Below, in pieces: positions 15,766 to 23,631 of a stretch of 64,000 bases of DNA; position 1 is the first letter of the stretch; the number at the start of each line of letters is the position of its first letter. Position numbers and translations under genes: made by a program. The notes beneath the pieces were generated by a model. The model did no database searches, had not been told where the DNA came from, and saw nothing but the letters and a program-made list of their open reading frames with translations. Origin of the DNA: an uncultured Aquimarina sp. GTDB lineage: Bacteria > Bacteroidota > Bacteroidia > Flavobacteriales > Flavobacteriaceae. The stretch is taken from positions 1-64,000 of the forward strand of contig CANMLL010000001.1 of assembly GCA_947498775.1 (NCBI GenBank), read 5' to 3'.

Positions 15766-15877
15766 AATTAAAGTTACAAAACGACAATTTAAACTACTTT
15801 TAAAGAATTTATATTGGCTTAAAAAAGGACTAACAATACAAGCCAAAGCAAGTTTATTTAAGAGAGTTTTGTATTAA
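15758..15877 (+). CDS. Tiny basic ORF coupled to the preceding gene
   Basis: 39 residues, about a quarter Lys/Arg (MTKIKVTKRQFKLLLKNLYW start), overlapping the previous stop codon by 8 nt in the ATGA-like manner that suggests coupled translation. No family recognised; it may be real because of the overlap, but evidence is thin. Confidence 0.35.
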   Translation: MTKIKVTKRQFKLLLKNLYWLKKGLTIQAKASLFKRVLY

Positions 15878-16254
15878 TAATCTGCCCTAAAAATGATTTA
15901 ATTAAATTATTCTCACCAATATTGATAAATAAGTATATATAATTATTAAAAAAGACAATTTCATTATAAATAATTTAATATCTACTTGACGCGTAATAAA
16001 AAAATTACTATTATCGCTTAAGTTGGGTTCAAAACAATTTTTGCCTCAACGTCCCACATAAGTTTTAACATCCGGATTTCAGAAAGACTTATAAGTTGCA
16101 TTAGTTCTGCTATATGTAACCAGTCATTCCTATGGCTAATATTGAGGTCATACCTCATGTCGCGCTTACACCGCATAAGAGTTTAGCATCGTAAGAGACA
16201 TTAAAAGAATAAGTCCATTGTGCCATAAAATGGACTCCAATAACATTAATAAAT
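15878..16254. other. Non-coding stretch upstream of the recombinase operon
   Basis: About 375 bp, AT-rich, with no gene-like ORF. I see no strong promoter or hairpin. An inverted-repeat-like pair GTCCATTGTGCCATAAAATGGAC lies at about 16212-16234 (GTCCATT ... AATGGAC) just before the small pre-recombinase ORF and could be an operator. Confidence 0.45.
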
Positions 16255-16380
16255 GTGCTAAATGATACAAAATGTAAAAAAATACTAAGCAAAAAAGGAA
16301 TGCAATATTCCAATGAAGAAATAAAGAAAATAAAAAACATATTATATAAACTAGCTGAAATACAGCTTAATAAATACTAA
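16255..16380 (+). CDS. Small protein encoded immediately upstream of the serine recombinase
   Basis: From GTG at 16255 this gives 41 residues (VLNDTKCKKILSKKGMQYSN then EEIKKIKNILYKLAEIQLNKY). An ATG at 16300 would give only the last 26. The composition (helical, K/I-rich, YSNEEIKKIKNILYKLAEIQ) looks like the small ORFs often found before large serine recombinases in Bacteroidota. Only 4 nt separate its stop from the recombinase ATG, so the two are surely co-translated. Function unknown. Confidence 0.45.
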   Translation: MLNDTKCKKILSKKGMQYSNEEIKKIKNILYKLAEIQLNKY

Positions 16381-16384
16381 AAAA

Positions 16385-17944
16385 ATGAAAAAAATAGGGA
16401 AAACAGGAGTAATAATATACACAAGAGTAAGTACAGATGAACAAGCGAGATATGGTCATGGTAGGGACTATCAAATAGAGGTGCTAAGAAGATACTGTGA
16501 AATTAATGAGTATGAAATAGTGGCAGAATTTATGGAAGACCATTCTGCAAAGAACTTTAATCGTCCAGAATGGCAAAGATTAGAAGCTTATGTTAGGGCA
16601 AATAAAAAGGCTGTAGACAAGGTGCTTTTTACAAAATGGGATAGATTTTCAAGAAATACCGAAGAAGCGTTGGCAAAGATTAGAAGGTTTACTAACTGGG
16701 GAATCGAAGTTAATTCGGTTGAACAAATGTTAGACCTTTCTAATCCAGACAATAAGTTGATGTTATCAATTTATTTAATGTCACCAGAAGTAGAAAATGA
16801 TAAAATATCTAAAAGAACTAGAGCAGGTATGCATAAAGCTGCGAAAGAAGGTGCTTGGATTGGACGTGCTCCTTTTGGATATAATAGATATTGGTTTGGT
16901 AAATACGCATCTTTGATACCTAATGAAAATGGGGTATTGATTAGAGAGATTTTTCAGGAAGCATCTGTATGTATTGGGTCATTGGAAGAATTAAGGAGAA
17001 GATATGAAAAACGTGGTTACAAAATGTGCAAACAGTCGTTTTATAATATGCTTAAAAACAAAGTTTATATTGGGAAGGCAAAAGTTCCTGAATTTGAAAA
17101 AGAGGATACTTATTGGATAGAAGGTTTTCATGACGGAATAGTTGATATTGAAACTTTCACTAAAGTTCAAAAGGTATTTGAAGGGAAAAAGAACAATGCT
17201 AGATTTCCTAGCAAAAGAAAAGAATCTTTACCCTTAAGAGGATTTTTAGAATGTGGGTTGTGCGGTCGTAATTTAACGGGTAGTACATCTAATGGTAATG
17301 GTGGTAAGTATGATTATTATCATTGTCGTAGCGGTTGTAAAAATCGCATTCTATCAACTAAAGCTCATTCAATGTTTAAAAACGATGTACTAAAAGATAT
17401 TGATGTTAATGATAATGTAATGACATTGTACAGAGAAATATTAATGGATGTACAGCGTAAAAAAAGAGATTCTAAGTTAAGCGATAAGGTTCAAGTTGAG
17501 AACAAAATAGTAGATATGCAGACAAATTTAGAATTAGCTGAAGACAAATTAATAAATGGAGATATTGATTCAGATACTTTTAACCGAATCTCTAAGCGGT
17601 ACAACAACAACTTAAGGGGTTTAAGAGCGGAATTACAAACGATTAAGGATACAAATGAAGTATCCGCCAAAATAATTGATAAAGTTTGTAAAACCTTAAG
17701 GAAAATACCTCAGCTTTTTGGTGATAGTAGCTATGAGCAAAAGACTAGTTTACTTGGTTTGATGTTTCCTGAAAAATTGATTATTTCTAAAAAAGAATGT
17801 CGAACCAAAGAACAAAATGTAGTTATAGAACTTTTAACTAGAGTTAACAGGGTCTCGCAAGGATTAGACAAAAAGAAAGCCATCAGAAATGATGGCTTGT
17901 CTAATTATGCTCCCCCTCTTGGGCTCGAACCAAGGACCCTTTGA
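16385..17944 (+). CDS. Large serine recombinase (integrase) of the tRNA-Asn element
   Basis: The protein has 519 residues. N-terminal resolvase domain: catalytic Ser in IIYTRVSTDEQA (about residue 17), the RFSRN arginine segment (about 80) and the YLMSPEVENDKISKRTRAGM helix. Then the recombinase domain (about 160-270) and a zinc ribbon, CGLCGRNLTGS...YYHCRSGCKN, followed by a coiled-coil stretch. It catalyses site-specific integration and excision through Ser-linked intermediates. The last 12 codons lie in the tRNA-Asn 3' end, encoding APPLGLEPRTL; the true stop may have been gained at integration. It is preceded by a 41-codon ORF at 4 nt. Confidence 0.9.
   Translation: MKKIGKTGVIIYTRVSTDEQARYGHGRDYQIEVLRRYCEINEYEIVAEFMEDHSAKNFNRPEWQRLEAYVRANKKAVDKVLFTKWDRFSRNTEEALAKIRRFTNWGIEVNSVEQMLDLSNPDNKLMLSIYLMSPEVENDKISKRTRAGMHKAAKEGAWIGRAPFGYNRYWFGKYASLIPNENGVLIREIFQEASVCIGSLEELRRRYEKRGYKMCKQSFYNMLKNKVYIGKAKVPEFEKEDTYWIEGFHDGIVDIETFTKVQKVFEGKKNNARFPSKRKESLPLRGFLECGLCGRNLTGSTSNGNGGKYDYYHCRSGCKNRILSTKAHSMFKNDVLKDIDVNDNVMTLYREILMDVQRKKRDSKLSDKVQVENKIVDMQTNLELAEDKLINGDIDSDTFNRISKRYNNNLRGLRAELQTIKDTNEVSAKIIDKVCKTLRKIPQLFGDSSYEQKTSLLGLMFPEKLIISKKECRTKEQNVVIELLTRVNRVSQGLDKKKAIRNDGLSNYAPPLGLEPRTL
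17873..17902 (-). terminator. tRNA-Asn terminator supplied from the element side
   Basis: Minus strand: AGCCATCA-TTTC-TGATGGCT followed by TTCTTTTTG, directly downstream of the tRNA 3' end. It lies inside the recombinase coding sequence (codons near its end), so it belongs to the integrated element. A different terminator sits beyond the other end at 7680-7715. Confidence 0.7.
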
Positions 17945-17983
17945 TTAACAGTCAAATGCTCTAACCAACTGAGCTAAGGAGGA
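17910..17983 (-). tRNA. tRNA-Asn (anticodon GTT)
   Basis: 74 nt without an encoded CCA. Acceptor TCCTCCT pairs with AGGGGGA (one T-G pair), D-arm TAGCTCAGTTGGTTAGAGC, anticodon arm TTTGA-CTGTTAA-TCAAA with GTT in the loop, T-arm with GGTTCGAGC. All parts of the cloverleaf are present. The 3' end is the apparent attachment site of the serine-recombinase element. Confidence 0.95.
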
Positions 17984-17994
17984 CTATAGTTTTG

Positions 17995-18002
17995 CAAATA
18001 TA
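17995..18002 (-). promoter_or_regulatory. -7 box of the tRNA-Asn promoter
   Basis: TATATTTG on the minus strand, 12 bp before the tRNA 5' end, matches TAnnTTTG. A second identical box lies at 18028-18035; a -33 TTG at the proper spacing is not clear. Confidence 0.5.
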
Positions 18003-18095
18003 GAGCGTTTTTCTCTTTTTGCGAGTGCAAATATATACTATTTTTTGTATCTCAAAAAGATTTTTTTAATTTTTTAAAACTATTTAAACCCGTCT

Positions 18096-18129
18096 TATGC
18101 ATTAGAACTTCGCAATGAGGGTTGAAAAT
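18096..18129. repeat. Direct repeat, copy 1
   Basis: TATGCATTAGAACTTCG followed by CAATGAGGGTTGAAAAT. It differs at two positions from the copy at 18331-18364. Confidence 0.7.
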
Positions 18130-18330
18130 GGAGTATAACCCGACATTTTCTAAGTATTAACAGCGCATCGCTCTGGTAACATCAGCAGGTTAAACAACTA
18201 TATGCACATATGGGTTCATTGATGCAATAATAGCCTATACAAAACCCCCTGTTACATTACATAACAGAGGGCCTGGTTTAGATAGCTCCCCCTATCTAAG
18301 ACAACTGCCTCCTATTGTTTTATCCCGGTT

Positions 18331-18364
18331 TATGCATTAGAACTTCGTAATGAGGCTTGAAAAT
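18331..18364. repeat. Direct repeat, copy 2
   Basis: The same 34-nt sequence as 18096-18129 with two changes (C to T and G to C). Its flank also pairs with 18401-18416 as an inverted repeat, making it look like one end of a small palindromic element. Confidence 0.7.
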
Positions 18365-18496
18365 ACAATACATACAATAGTCTCAACATGAAATAGATTT
18401 TCTAATGCAAAACAGGTTTACTCTAAATAATTCTCCGGATGGCTCTGCCTCGAACAGTCGGTTTCAGGAAAATTTTTAATAGATGGCGTATCTTTT

Positions 18497-18640
18497 TTAG
18501 TAATCTGTTGGAAATTGTAAAGGAGGAAAGAATGGAGGAATACAGCCGCCATTACCATCATCATAAACCCCGTTAGTAGGATTCGTTCCGCCATTGATAC
18601 TCTGCTTTTCTAAGCTTGTTAATTCGATTACATTTTTCAT
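18497..18640 (-). CDS. Double-glycine leader peptide (bacteriocin/secreted-peptide type)
   Basis: From the ATG at 18640 the product is 47 residues; the frame is open further up, but that extension has no features. The N-terminus MKNVIELTSLEKQSINGG is a textbook double-glycine leader (conserved L-x-x-L-E-x-x-x-I-x-G-G pattern), cut after GG by a C39-peptidase ABC exporter. The mature part would be 29 residues, rich in Asn/Gly/Pro with a single Cys (GGCIPPFFPPLQFPTDY), so it is not a disulfide peptide on its own. No exporter or immunity gene is adjacent. The leader is convincing; function is open (bacteriocin, signal or secreted peptide). Confidence 0.65.
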   Translation of the reverse strand: MKNVIELTSLEKQSINGGTNPTNGVYDDGNGGCIPPFFPPLQFPTDY

Positions 18641-18785
18641 TTTTGATTGAATTTTGATTATACAATTTGTTTTAAAAGACGTTATATCTTTGTCTAAATC
18701 TATTGTAAAAGTAACAGGGCAGGATCTCATTTTACGAGACTACATAAAAAATGATAAAAAGTATAGAATTAACAGGGTAAACATC

Positions 18786-18835
18786 AAAATGGTTTTAAAC
18801 TTTTTTGATTCTAGCAAAAAAGTTTAAACCATTTT
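18786..18835 (-). terminator. Terminator after rseP
   Basis: A near-perfect 20-bp stem (AAAATGGTTTAAACTTTTTT with one bulge) and a loop of about 8 nt between the rseP 3' end and the peptide gene. Being symmetrical it could work in both directions. Confidence 0.75.
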
Positions 18836-18847
18836 GTTGTTGTGATA

Positions 18848-20167
18848 TTATTTAAAAATTGCTCGGTAGATATCGTTTCCGTTTGCAAATAATAATAATG
18901 CGATAAGAATAATAAAACCGACTAGTTGGGCATATTCCATAAACTTATCATTCGGTTTTTTTCCGGCTATGATCTCATACAATAAAAACATTACATGACC
19001 ACCATCCAGAGCCGGAATAGGCAAGATATTCATAAAAGCAAGAATAATAGAAATAAAAGCGGTGGTTCCCCAAAAGGCTCTCCAATCCCAGGCATCTGGG
19101 AAAAGATTTCCTATGGCTCCAAAACCTCCAACCTGGCTGGCCCCTTTTTTGGTAAATACATACTTAAATTGGGCAACATAATCATGCAAAGTCCAATATC
19201 CAAAATCAAAACCAGTAGTAATACTTTGGGCAAATGAATACTCCTTATGCTGGATAGTATAATTTATTTTGGGATATACACCAAGGGTACCTTCTTCATC
19301 TGGAGTCACATTGATAGAATTTTCGACACCGTTTCTTAAATATACAATCTTGAGCGCTGATTTTGTAGTGTCGGCAGCTTTTAGGGTATTAAAATCACTC
19401 CAGTATTGCACTGCTTGATCGTTTACCGATAAAATTTTATCTCCTTTTAGGAATCCTGATTTATCTGCCGGTGTACCTTTTACAATACTATCTAATACCG
19501 CGGGGATAATAGGAGAAAAAGGACGCAAGACACCGGATTCAAACATGGTAGAGCCAATATCTTCAGGAATTTGAATAGTTTCCTTTTGACCATTTGAATG
19601 CAAAACACTAATGTCTTTTACATCTCTCATAAACAAATGATGGTTAATGTCGGTTACGTCTTCAAGTTCTTTACCATTTACTGCCAAAATACGATCCCCA
19701 TCTTCAAAACCAAATTTCTCAAAAGATTCATGCACAGCAAATCCAGAAGGAAGATCATTAAAACCTACATGATTTGTTCCCCAGGTAAAAATAATAGCCA
19801 TAAAAATCAAAAACCCAAGGATAATGTTTACGGTCACTCCACCAAGCATAATAATTAATCGTTGCCAAGCTGGTTTTGATCTAAATTCCCAGGGTTGCGG
19901 TGGTCCGGCCATTTGCTCTTTGTCCATACTCTCATCGATCATCCCAGCGATCTTTACATAACCTCCCAGGGGTAACCATCCGATCCCGTAAACAGTCTCA
20001 CCAATTTTTTTCTTGAAAAGAGAAAACTTCACATCAAAAAAGAGGTAAAACTTCTCTACACGTGTTTTAAATAGTTTTGCGGGTATAAAGTGTCCCAACT
20101 CGTGTAATACGATCAGGATAGATAAGCTTAATAATAACTGTATTGCTTTTACAAAAAATGGACTCAT
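18848..20167 (-). CDS. rseP: Site-2 protease RseP (membrane zinc metalloprotease)
   Basis: The protein has 439 residues. Residues about 4-30 hold the first membrane segment with the HELGHF zinc motif (HExxH, about 22-26). Two PDZ domains follow in the periplasmic loop (about 120-200 and 205-290; second one VLDSIVKGTPADKSGFLKGDKI). The third zinc ligand lies in LPIPALDGGH (NPDG-like, about 385-394), then a final membrane segment. RseP cleaves anti-sigma factors within the membrane in envelope-stress signalling and clears signal peptides. A TACTTTTG box on the minus strand at 20194-20201 could be its promoter. Length and order are normal for the family. Confidence 0.95.
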   Translation of the reverse strand: MSPFFVKAIQLLLSLSILIVLHELGHFIPAKLFKTRVEKFYLFFDVKFSLFKKKIGETVYGIGWLPLGGYVKIAGMIDESMDKEQMAGPPQPWEFRSKPAWQRLIIMLGGVTVNIILGFLIFMAIIFTWGTNHVGFNDLPSGFAVHESFEKFGFEDGDRILAVNGKELEDVTDINHHLFMRDVKDISVLHSNGQKETIQIPEDIGSTMFESGVLRPFSPIIPAVLDSIVKGTPADKSGFLKGDKILSVNDQAVQYWSDFNTLKAADTTKSALKIVYLRNGVENSINVTPDEEGTLGVYPKINYTIQHKEYSFAQSITTGFDFGYWTLHDYVAQFKYVFTKKGASQVGGFGAIGNLFPDAWDWRAFWGTTAFISIILAFMNILPIPALDGGHVMFLLYEIIAGKKPNDKFMEYAQLVGFIILIALLLFANGNDIYRAIFK

Positions 20168-20193
20168 AGGTCGTTCTTCAAAATTAAATCACG

Positions 20194-20201
20194 CAAAAGT
20201 A
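20194..20201 (-). promoter_or_regulatory. Possible -7 box for rseP
   Basis: TACTTTTG on the minus strand, 27 bp before the rseP start. The -33 side is only T-rich, so support is modest. Confidence 0.4.
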
Positions 20202-20324
20202 ACCTTTTAGACGAGTATATAAAAATCTCGATACCTGTATATCATAACTTTTAGTATTATTTTAATGTAAACAAAGATTATTTATATAAGAATCCTTGTA
20301 ATTTTGCAGGCATAAAAAGTACAA

Positions 20325-20996
20325 ATGCTTCAGTTTTTTGCAAAATATAAATTTTTTGCGGTGGTACTGTTTGTCGTATCAGCGATTATTATCTCAATTA
20401 TTTATTCAATTCTGAAACCCAACAGAAAATTACCCGTGTATGAACCCGAAATGGTAAATACCGAATTGGTAGATAGTACGGTGCAGTATGTGCGTAAGTA
20501 CCATAAGATTGCCGATTTTAAATTGATAAACCAAAATGGAGAAGAGGTAACCCAGGAATACTATAAAGATAAGATCTATGTGGCCGATTTTTTCTTTACC
20601 ACTTGCCAGACTATTTGCCCTATCATGACAGGGCATATGAAAGAGATTCAGGATCGCTTAATTGATGACAATCAAGTGCTATTGCTTTCACATAGTGTAA
20701 CACCAAAAATAGACAGCGTAGCAAGATTGAAAAAATATGCTGTAAGTAAAGGAGTGGTTGATGCAAAATGGAATTTGGTAACTGGTGATAAAAAACAAAT
20801 CTACGACCTCGCCAGAAAATCATATTTGGCAGCAAAATCTGATGGTGATGGAGGTCCTTATGATATGGTGCATACCGAAAACTTTATATTGGTCGATAAG
20901 AAGAAACGCATACGTGGATTTTATGACGGCACCAACCCAGAAGATATCGATCAACTCATAGAAGATATCGCCATTTTAAAGAAAGAAGAAAAGTAA
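20325..20996 (+). CDS. SCO1/SenC family copper chaperone-like protein
   Basis: The protein has 223 residues with one N-terminal membrane segment (about 9-28) and a thioredoxin-fold domain outside the membrane. The copper site is CQTIC (CxxxC, about 91-95), and the conserved distal His is in MVHTENFILVDKK (about 186). SCO proteins deliver copper to, or reduce, the CuA site of cytochrome c oxidase. It is divergent from rseP; a TAATTTTG box at 20299-20306 may be its -7 element. Length and motifs are standard. Confidence 0.9.
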   Translation: MLQFFAKYKFFAVVLFVVSAIIISIIYSILKPNRKLPVYEPEMVNTELVDSTVQYVRKYHKIADFKLINQNGEEVTQEYYKDKIYVADFFFTTCQTICPIMTGHMKEIQDRLIDDNQVLLLSHSVTPKIDSVARLKKYAVSKGVVDAKWNLVTGDKKQIYDLARKSYLAAKSDGDGGPYDMVHTENFILVDKKKRIRGFYDGTNPEDIDQLIEDIAILKKEEK

Positions 20997-21064
20997 GAAA
21001 CGTTTTTTAACGCATTCTTATAAGAATTTCAGGATTTTCGCTTTTCCAATACAATTTTTTGCGT

Positions 21065-21072
21065 TACTTTTG
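21065..21072 (+). promoter_or_regulatory. Possible -7 box of the feoAB operon
   Basis: TACTTTTG (TAnnTTTG) 31 bp before the TTG start of feoA. No sharp -33 element is visible. Confidence 0.4.
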
Positions 21073-21102
21073 CCTTGTTTAAAATCAATCTAAATAAATT
21101 TC

Positions 21103-21330
21103 TTGAAGACTACTATTGCTCATCTTAAAAGAGGTCAACGTGCGTTGATAAAAGAAATTACCTCGGATAGTATTCCGCTTAAATTGCTTGAAATGGGATG
21201 TTTACCAGGAAATGAAGTAGAATTGCTTCAAACAGCTCCGTTTAAATGTCCAATGTATCTTACCATAAATGGTAGTCATCTTGCGATCCGTAAAGAAATT
21301 GCAGCACAGATAGAAGTTCAAATTATTTAA
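21103..21330 (+). CDS. feoA: FeoA, ferrous iron transport accessory protein
   Basis: 75 residues with an SH3-like fold: HLKRGQRALIKEI..., LLEMGCLPGNEVELLQTAPF and MYLTINGSHLAIRKEIA, which is the canonical FeoA order. It starts with TTG at 21103 (no better ATG in frame). FeoA binds FeoB and helps Fe(II) uptake. Only 15 bp separate it from feoB. Confidence 0.9.
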   Translation: MKTTIAHLKRGQRALIKEITSDSIPLKLLEMGCLPGNEVELLQTAPFKCPMYLTINGSHLAIRKEIAAQIEVQII

Positions 21331-21345
21331 TCGCAATTACTTTTT

Positions 21346-23442
21346 ATGGCCAAGCAAATTAAAGTTTCACTTATCGGAAACCCAAATACAGGAAAAACAT
21401 CGGTTTTTAATTTGCTTACCGGACTTAACCAGCAAGTAGGGAACTACCCAGGCATCACCGTAGAGAAAAAAGAAGGAATATGTAAGTTATCTCGTGGTGT
21501 AAAAGCCCATATTCTTGATCTTCCCGGTACGTATAGTCTTAATGCATCATCACTTGATGAGAATGTTGTGATTGAATTGTTGCTCAACAAAAAAGACAAA
21601 GATTTTCCTGATGTTGCCGTAGTGGTAAGTGATGTAGAGAACCTAAAAAGAAACTTGCTTCTTTTTACTCAAATCAAAGATTTAGAGATTCCAACCATTT
21701 TGGTGATCAACATGGCAGATCGTATGAATCGGAAGGGAATTACATTAAATATTGAAGTATTAGAAAAAGAACTGAATACAAAAATAGCACTGGTAAGCGC
21801 TCGTAAGAAAGAGGGTATTGACGAGTTAAAGAAATTAATTGAATCCTATGCGTTATTGCCAAAAACACCTTGTGTAAATGCTTTGACCTTTGCACCTGAT
21901 TATTTTGAAAGTCTTCAAAAAACCTTTCCTAATGAATCCTTGTATAAACTTTGGTTGGTAATAACCCAAGATGTAAATTTTAGAAAAATCGATAAACAAA
22001 ATCTCGACATCACTCCGGATTTTAAGATTAAGTCTGAAAATGAACTGAAACGATTGCAACAAAAAGAGACCATTAAACGATATCAGTTTATAAACAATGT
22101 GCTAAAACAGGGTCTTGTAGTTGATGAAAAAGCCGCTACCGGAACGAGAGCTAAGCTGGATAGAGTACTTACCCATAAATTCTGGGGATATTTTATTTTC
22201 TTCGGAATTCTTTTATTAATCTTTCAGGCAATTTATGATTGGTCTTCGTATCCAATGGATATGATTGATGAAGGATTTGCCTGGTTAAGTGAAGTTACAA
22301 AATCAATGCTGCCGGCGGGTCCATTTGTAGATCTTATTACCGAAGGCATTATTCCCGGATTGGGCGGCATCGTAATTTTTATTCCGCAAATTGCATTTTT
22401 ATTTCTTTTTATTTCAATCCTTGAAGAGAGTGGGTACATGAGTAGAGTCGTGTTTCTGATGGATCGAGTGATGCGTCGTTTTGGATTAAGTGGTAAAAGT
22501 GTTGTGCCATTGGTTTCAGGAACGGCATGTGCAATTCCTGCAGTAATGGCAACCCGTAATATCGAGAATTGGAAAGAACGATTGATTACCATATTAGTCG
22601 TGCCCTTTACCACTTGTGCTGCTCGATTACCAGTATATCTTATTATCATTACATTAGTAATTCCTGATGAAAAAGTAGGGTGGGTATTTAGCTATCAGAG
22701 CCTTACCTTGATGTTTTTGTATTTTCTTGGTTTTGGTACTGCAGTTGGTTCTGCCTGGATGCTCAATAAAATCCTAAAAATCAAAAACAAATCTTATTTT
22801 GTAATTGAGATGCCAGGCTATAAAGTGCCGCTATTCAAGAATGTGGCGATTAATGTGGTTGAAAAAACGAAAGCTTTTATTTTTGGTGCAGGAAAAATAA
22901 TTTTGGCGATTTCGATCATCTTATGGGTGCTGGCCAGTTTTGGACCTAATGATAAGTTTAATAATGCCGAAGAAAATATAACTCAAGAATATGCCGATCT
23001 CTCTCAAGAAGAACAAGATCATAAATTGGCATCATATAAATTAGAACATTCTTTTATTGGGTATGCAGGAAAAGCAATTGAACCTATTGTAGCCCCTTTG
23101 GGGTATGATTGGAAAATAGGAATCGGAATCATTAGTTCTTTTGCAGCTAGAGAGGTTTTTGTGGGTACGTTGGCAACAATCTATAGTGTAGGAAGTGACG
23201 AAGAAGAAACCATAAAAAATAGAATGGCCGCCGAGATAAATCCTAAAACAGGAGGTCCTTTGTTTAATTTTGCTAGCGGAATCTCATTGCTGCTGTTCTA
23301 TGCATTTGCCATGCAATGTATGAGTACACTTGCCATTGTGAAACGAGAAACCAATAGTTGGAAATGGCCAATGGCACAGTTGGTTTTTATGAGTGTTTTA
23401 GCATATACTATTGCATTGATTGCATACCAGGTTTTAAAATAA
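21346..23442 (+). CDS. feoB: FeoB, ferrous iron transporter
   Basis: The protein has 698 residues. N-terminal G domain: G1 GNPNTGKTS (about 11-19), G3 DLPGTYS, G4 NMAD, then a helical spacer. From about 275 the membrane part with two Gate domains (ILEESGYMSRVVFLMDRVMRRFGLSGKSVVPL and the paired C-terminal gate, SFAAREVFVGTLATIYSVG) and Cys residues in GTACAIPAVMATRN. It moves Fe(II) across the inner membrane. Follows feoA by 15 bp and precedes a small Cys-rich partner at 40 bp; together these make a complete Feo operon. Confidence 0.97.
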   Translation: MAKQIKVSLIGNPNTGKTSVFNLLTGLNQQVGNYPGITVEKKEGICKLSRGVKAHILDLPGTYSLNASSLDENVVIELLLNKKDKDFPDVAVVVSDVENLKRNLLLFTQIKDLEIPTILVINMADRMNRKGITLNIEVLEKELNTKIALVSARKKEGIDELKKLIESYALLPKTPCVNALTFAPDYFESLQKTFPNESLYKLWLVITQDVNFRKIDKQNLDITPDFKIKSENELKRLQQKETIKRYQFINNVLKQGLVVDEKAATGTRAKLDRVLTHKFWGYFIFFGILLLIFQAIYDWSSYPMDMIDEGFAWLSEVTKSMLPAGPFVDLITEGIIPGLGGIVIFIPQIAFLFLFISILEESGYMSRVVFLMDRVMRRFGLSGKSVVPLVSGTACAIPAVMATRNIENWKERLITILVVPFTTCAARLPVYLIIITLVIPDEKVGWVFSYQSLTLMFLYFLGFGTAVGSAWMLNKILKIKNKSYFVIEMPGYKVPLFKNVAINVVEKTKAFIFGAGKIILAISIILWVLASFGPNDKFNNAEENITQEYADLSQEEQDHKLASYKLEHSFIGYAGKAIEPIVAPLGYDWKIGIGIISSFAAREVFVGTLATIYSVGSDEEETIKNRMAAEINPKTGGPLFNFASGISLLLFYAFAMQCMSTLAIVKRETNSWKWPMAQLVFMSVLAYTIALIAYQVLK

Positions 23443-23481
23443 TAAAAGTAATTTTTAGTATCTTTAGACGACATAATAATT

Positions 23482-23631
23482 ATGAACATTGTAATTCAAA
23501 ACATACTTGTACTTCTTATTTTTGGAGCTGCAGTAGCATTTTTAATCAAAAAATTCTTTTGGAAACCTGCTTTATCTTCTTCAAAAAAGAAAAATTCTAC
23601 ATGTGGAAGCACCAATTGCGGATGCCACTAA
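23482..23631 (+). CDS. FeoB-associated Cys-rich small membrane protein
   Basis: 49 residues: one membrane helix (about 5-24) and a short tail ending TCGSTNCGCH. Proteins of this size and ending, usually with a Cys-x-x-x-x-Cys-x-Cys-like tail, lie directly after feoB in many Bacteroidota (FeoB-associated Cys-rich membrane protein). It is probably the FeoC-like partner in this group. Its place 40 bp after feoB supports the call. Confidence 0.8.
   Translation: MNIVIQNILVLLIFGAAVAFLIKKFFWKPALSSSKKKNSTCGSTNCGCH

Larger units (their letters stand above)
7724..17915. mobile_element. Putative 10.2-kb integrative element in tRNA-Asn carrying defence genes
   Basis: The right end is the serine recombinase gene running into the 3' end of tRNA-Asn. 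The left end is proposed at the short repeat GCTCCCC (7724-7730), which also occurs at the tRNA 3' end (17909-17915) in a similar context (ATTAaGCTCCCCtT versus ATTAtGCTCCCCcT). Minus-strand terminators lie just outside the left repeat and just inside the right repeat, as if the element brought a substitute terminator. Cargo: dCTP deaminase, ubiquitin-like operon, HTH-peptidase, XRE regulator and small ORFs. The repeat is only 7 bp, so the left boundary is a hypothesis. Confidence 0.55.
17984..18496. other. Non-coding stretch with palindromic and direct repeats
   Basis: 512 bp without a gene. It holds the tRNA promoter, a 34-nt direct repeat (18096-18129 and 18331-18364), two adjacent hairpins (CCCTGTTA...TAACAGAGGG at about 18246-18270 and TTAGATAG...CTATCTAA at about 18276-18299), a TGCATTAGA inverted pair (18324-18341 with 18401-18416), and at 18422-18484 a repeat also found at 23.65-23.88 kb. 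Confidence 0.6.

Noticed and set aside
21853..22649. Minus-strand ORFs inside feoB (69 and 138 codons).
   Set aside because: They mirror a well-supported gene on the other strand and lack family features.
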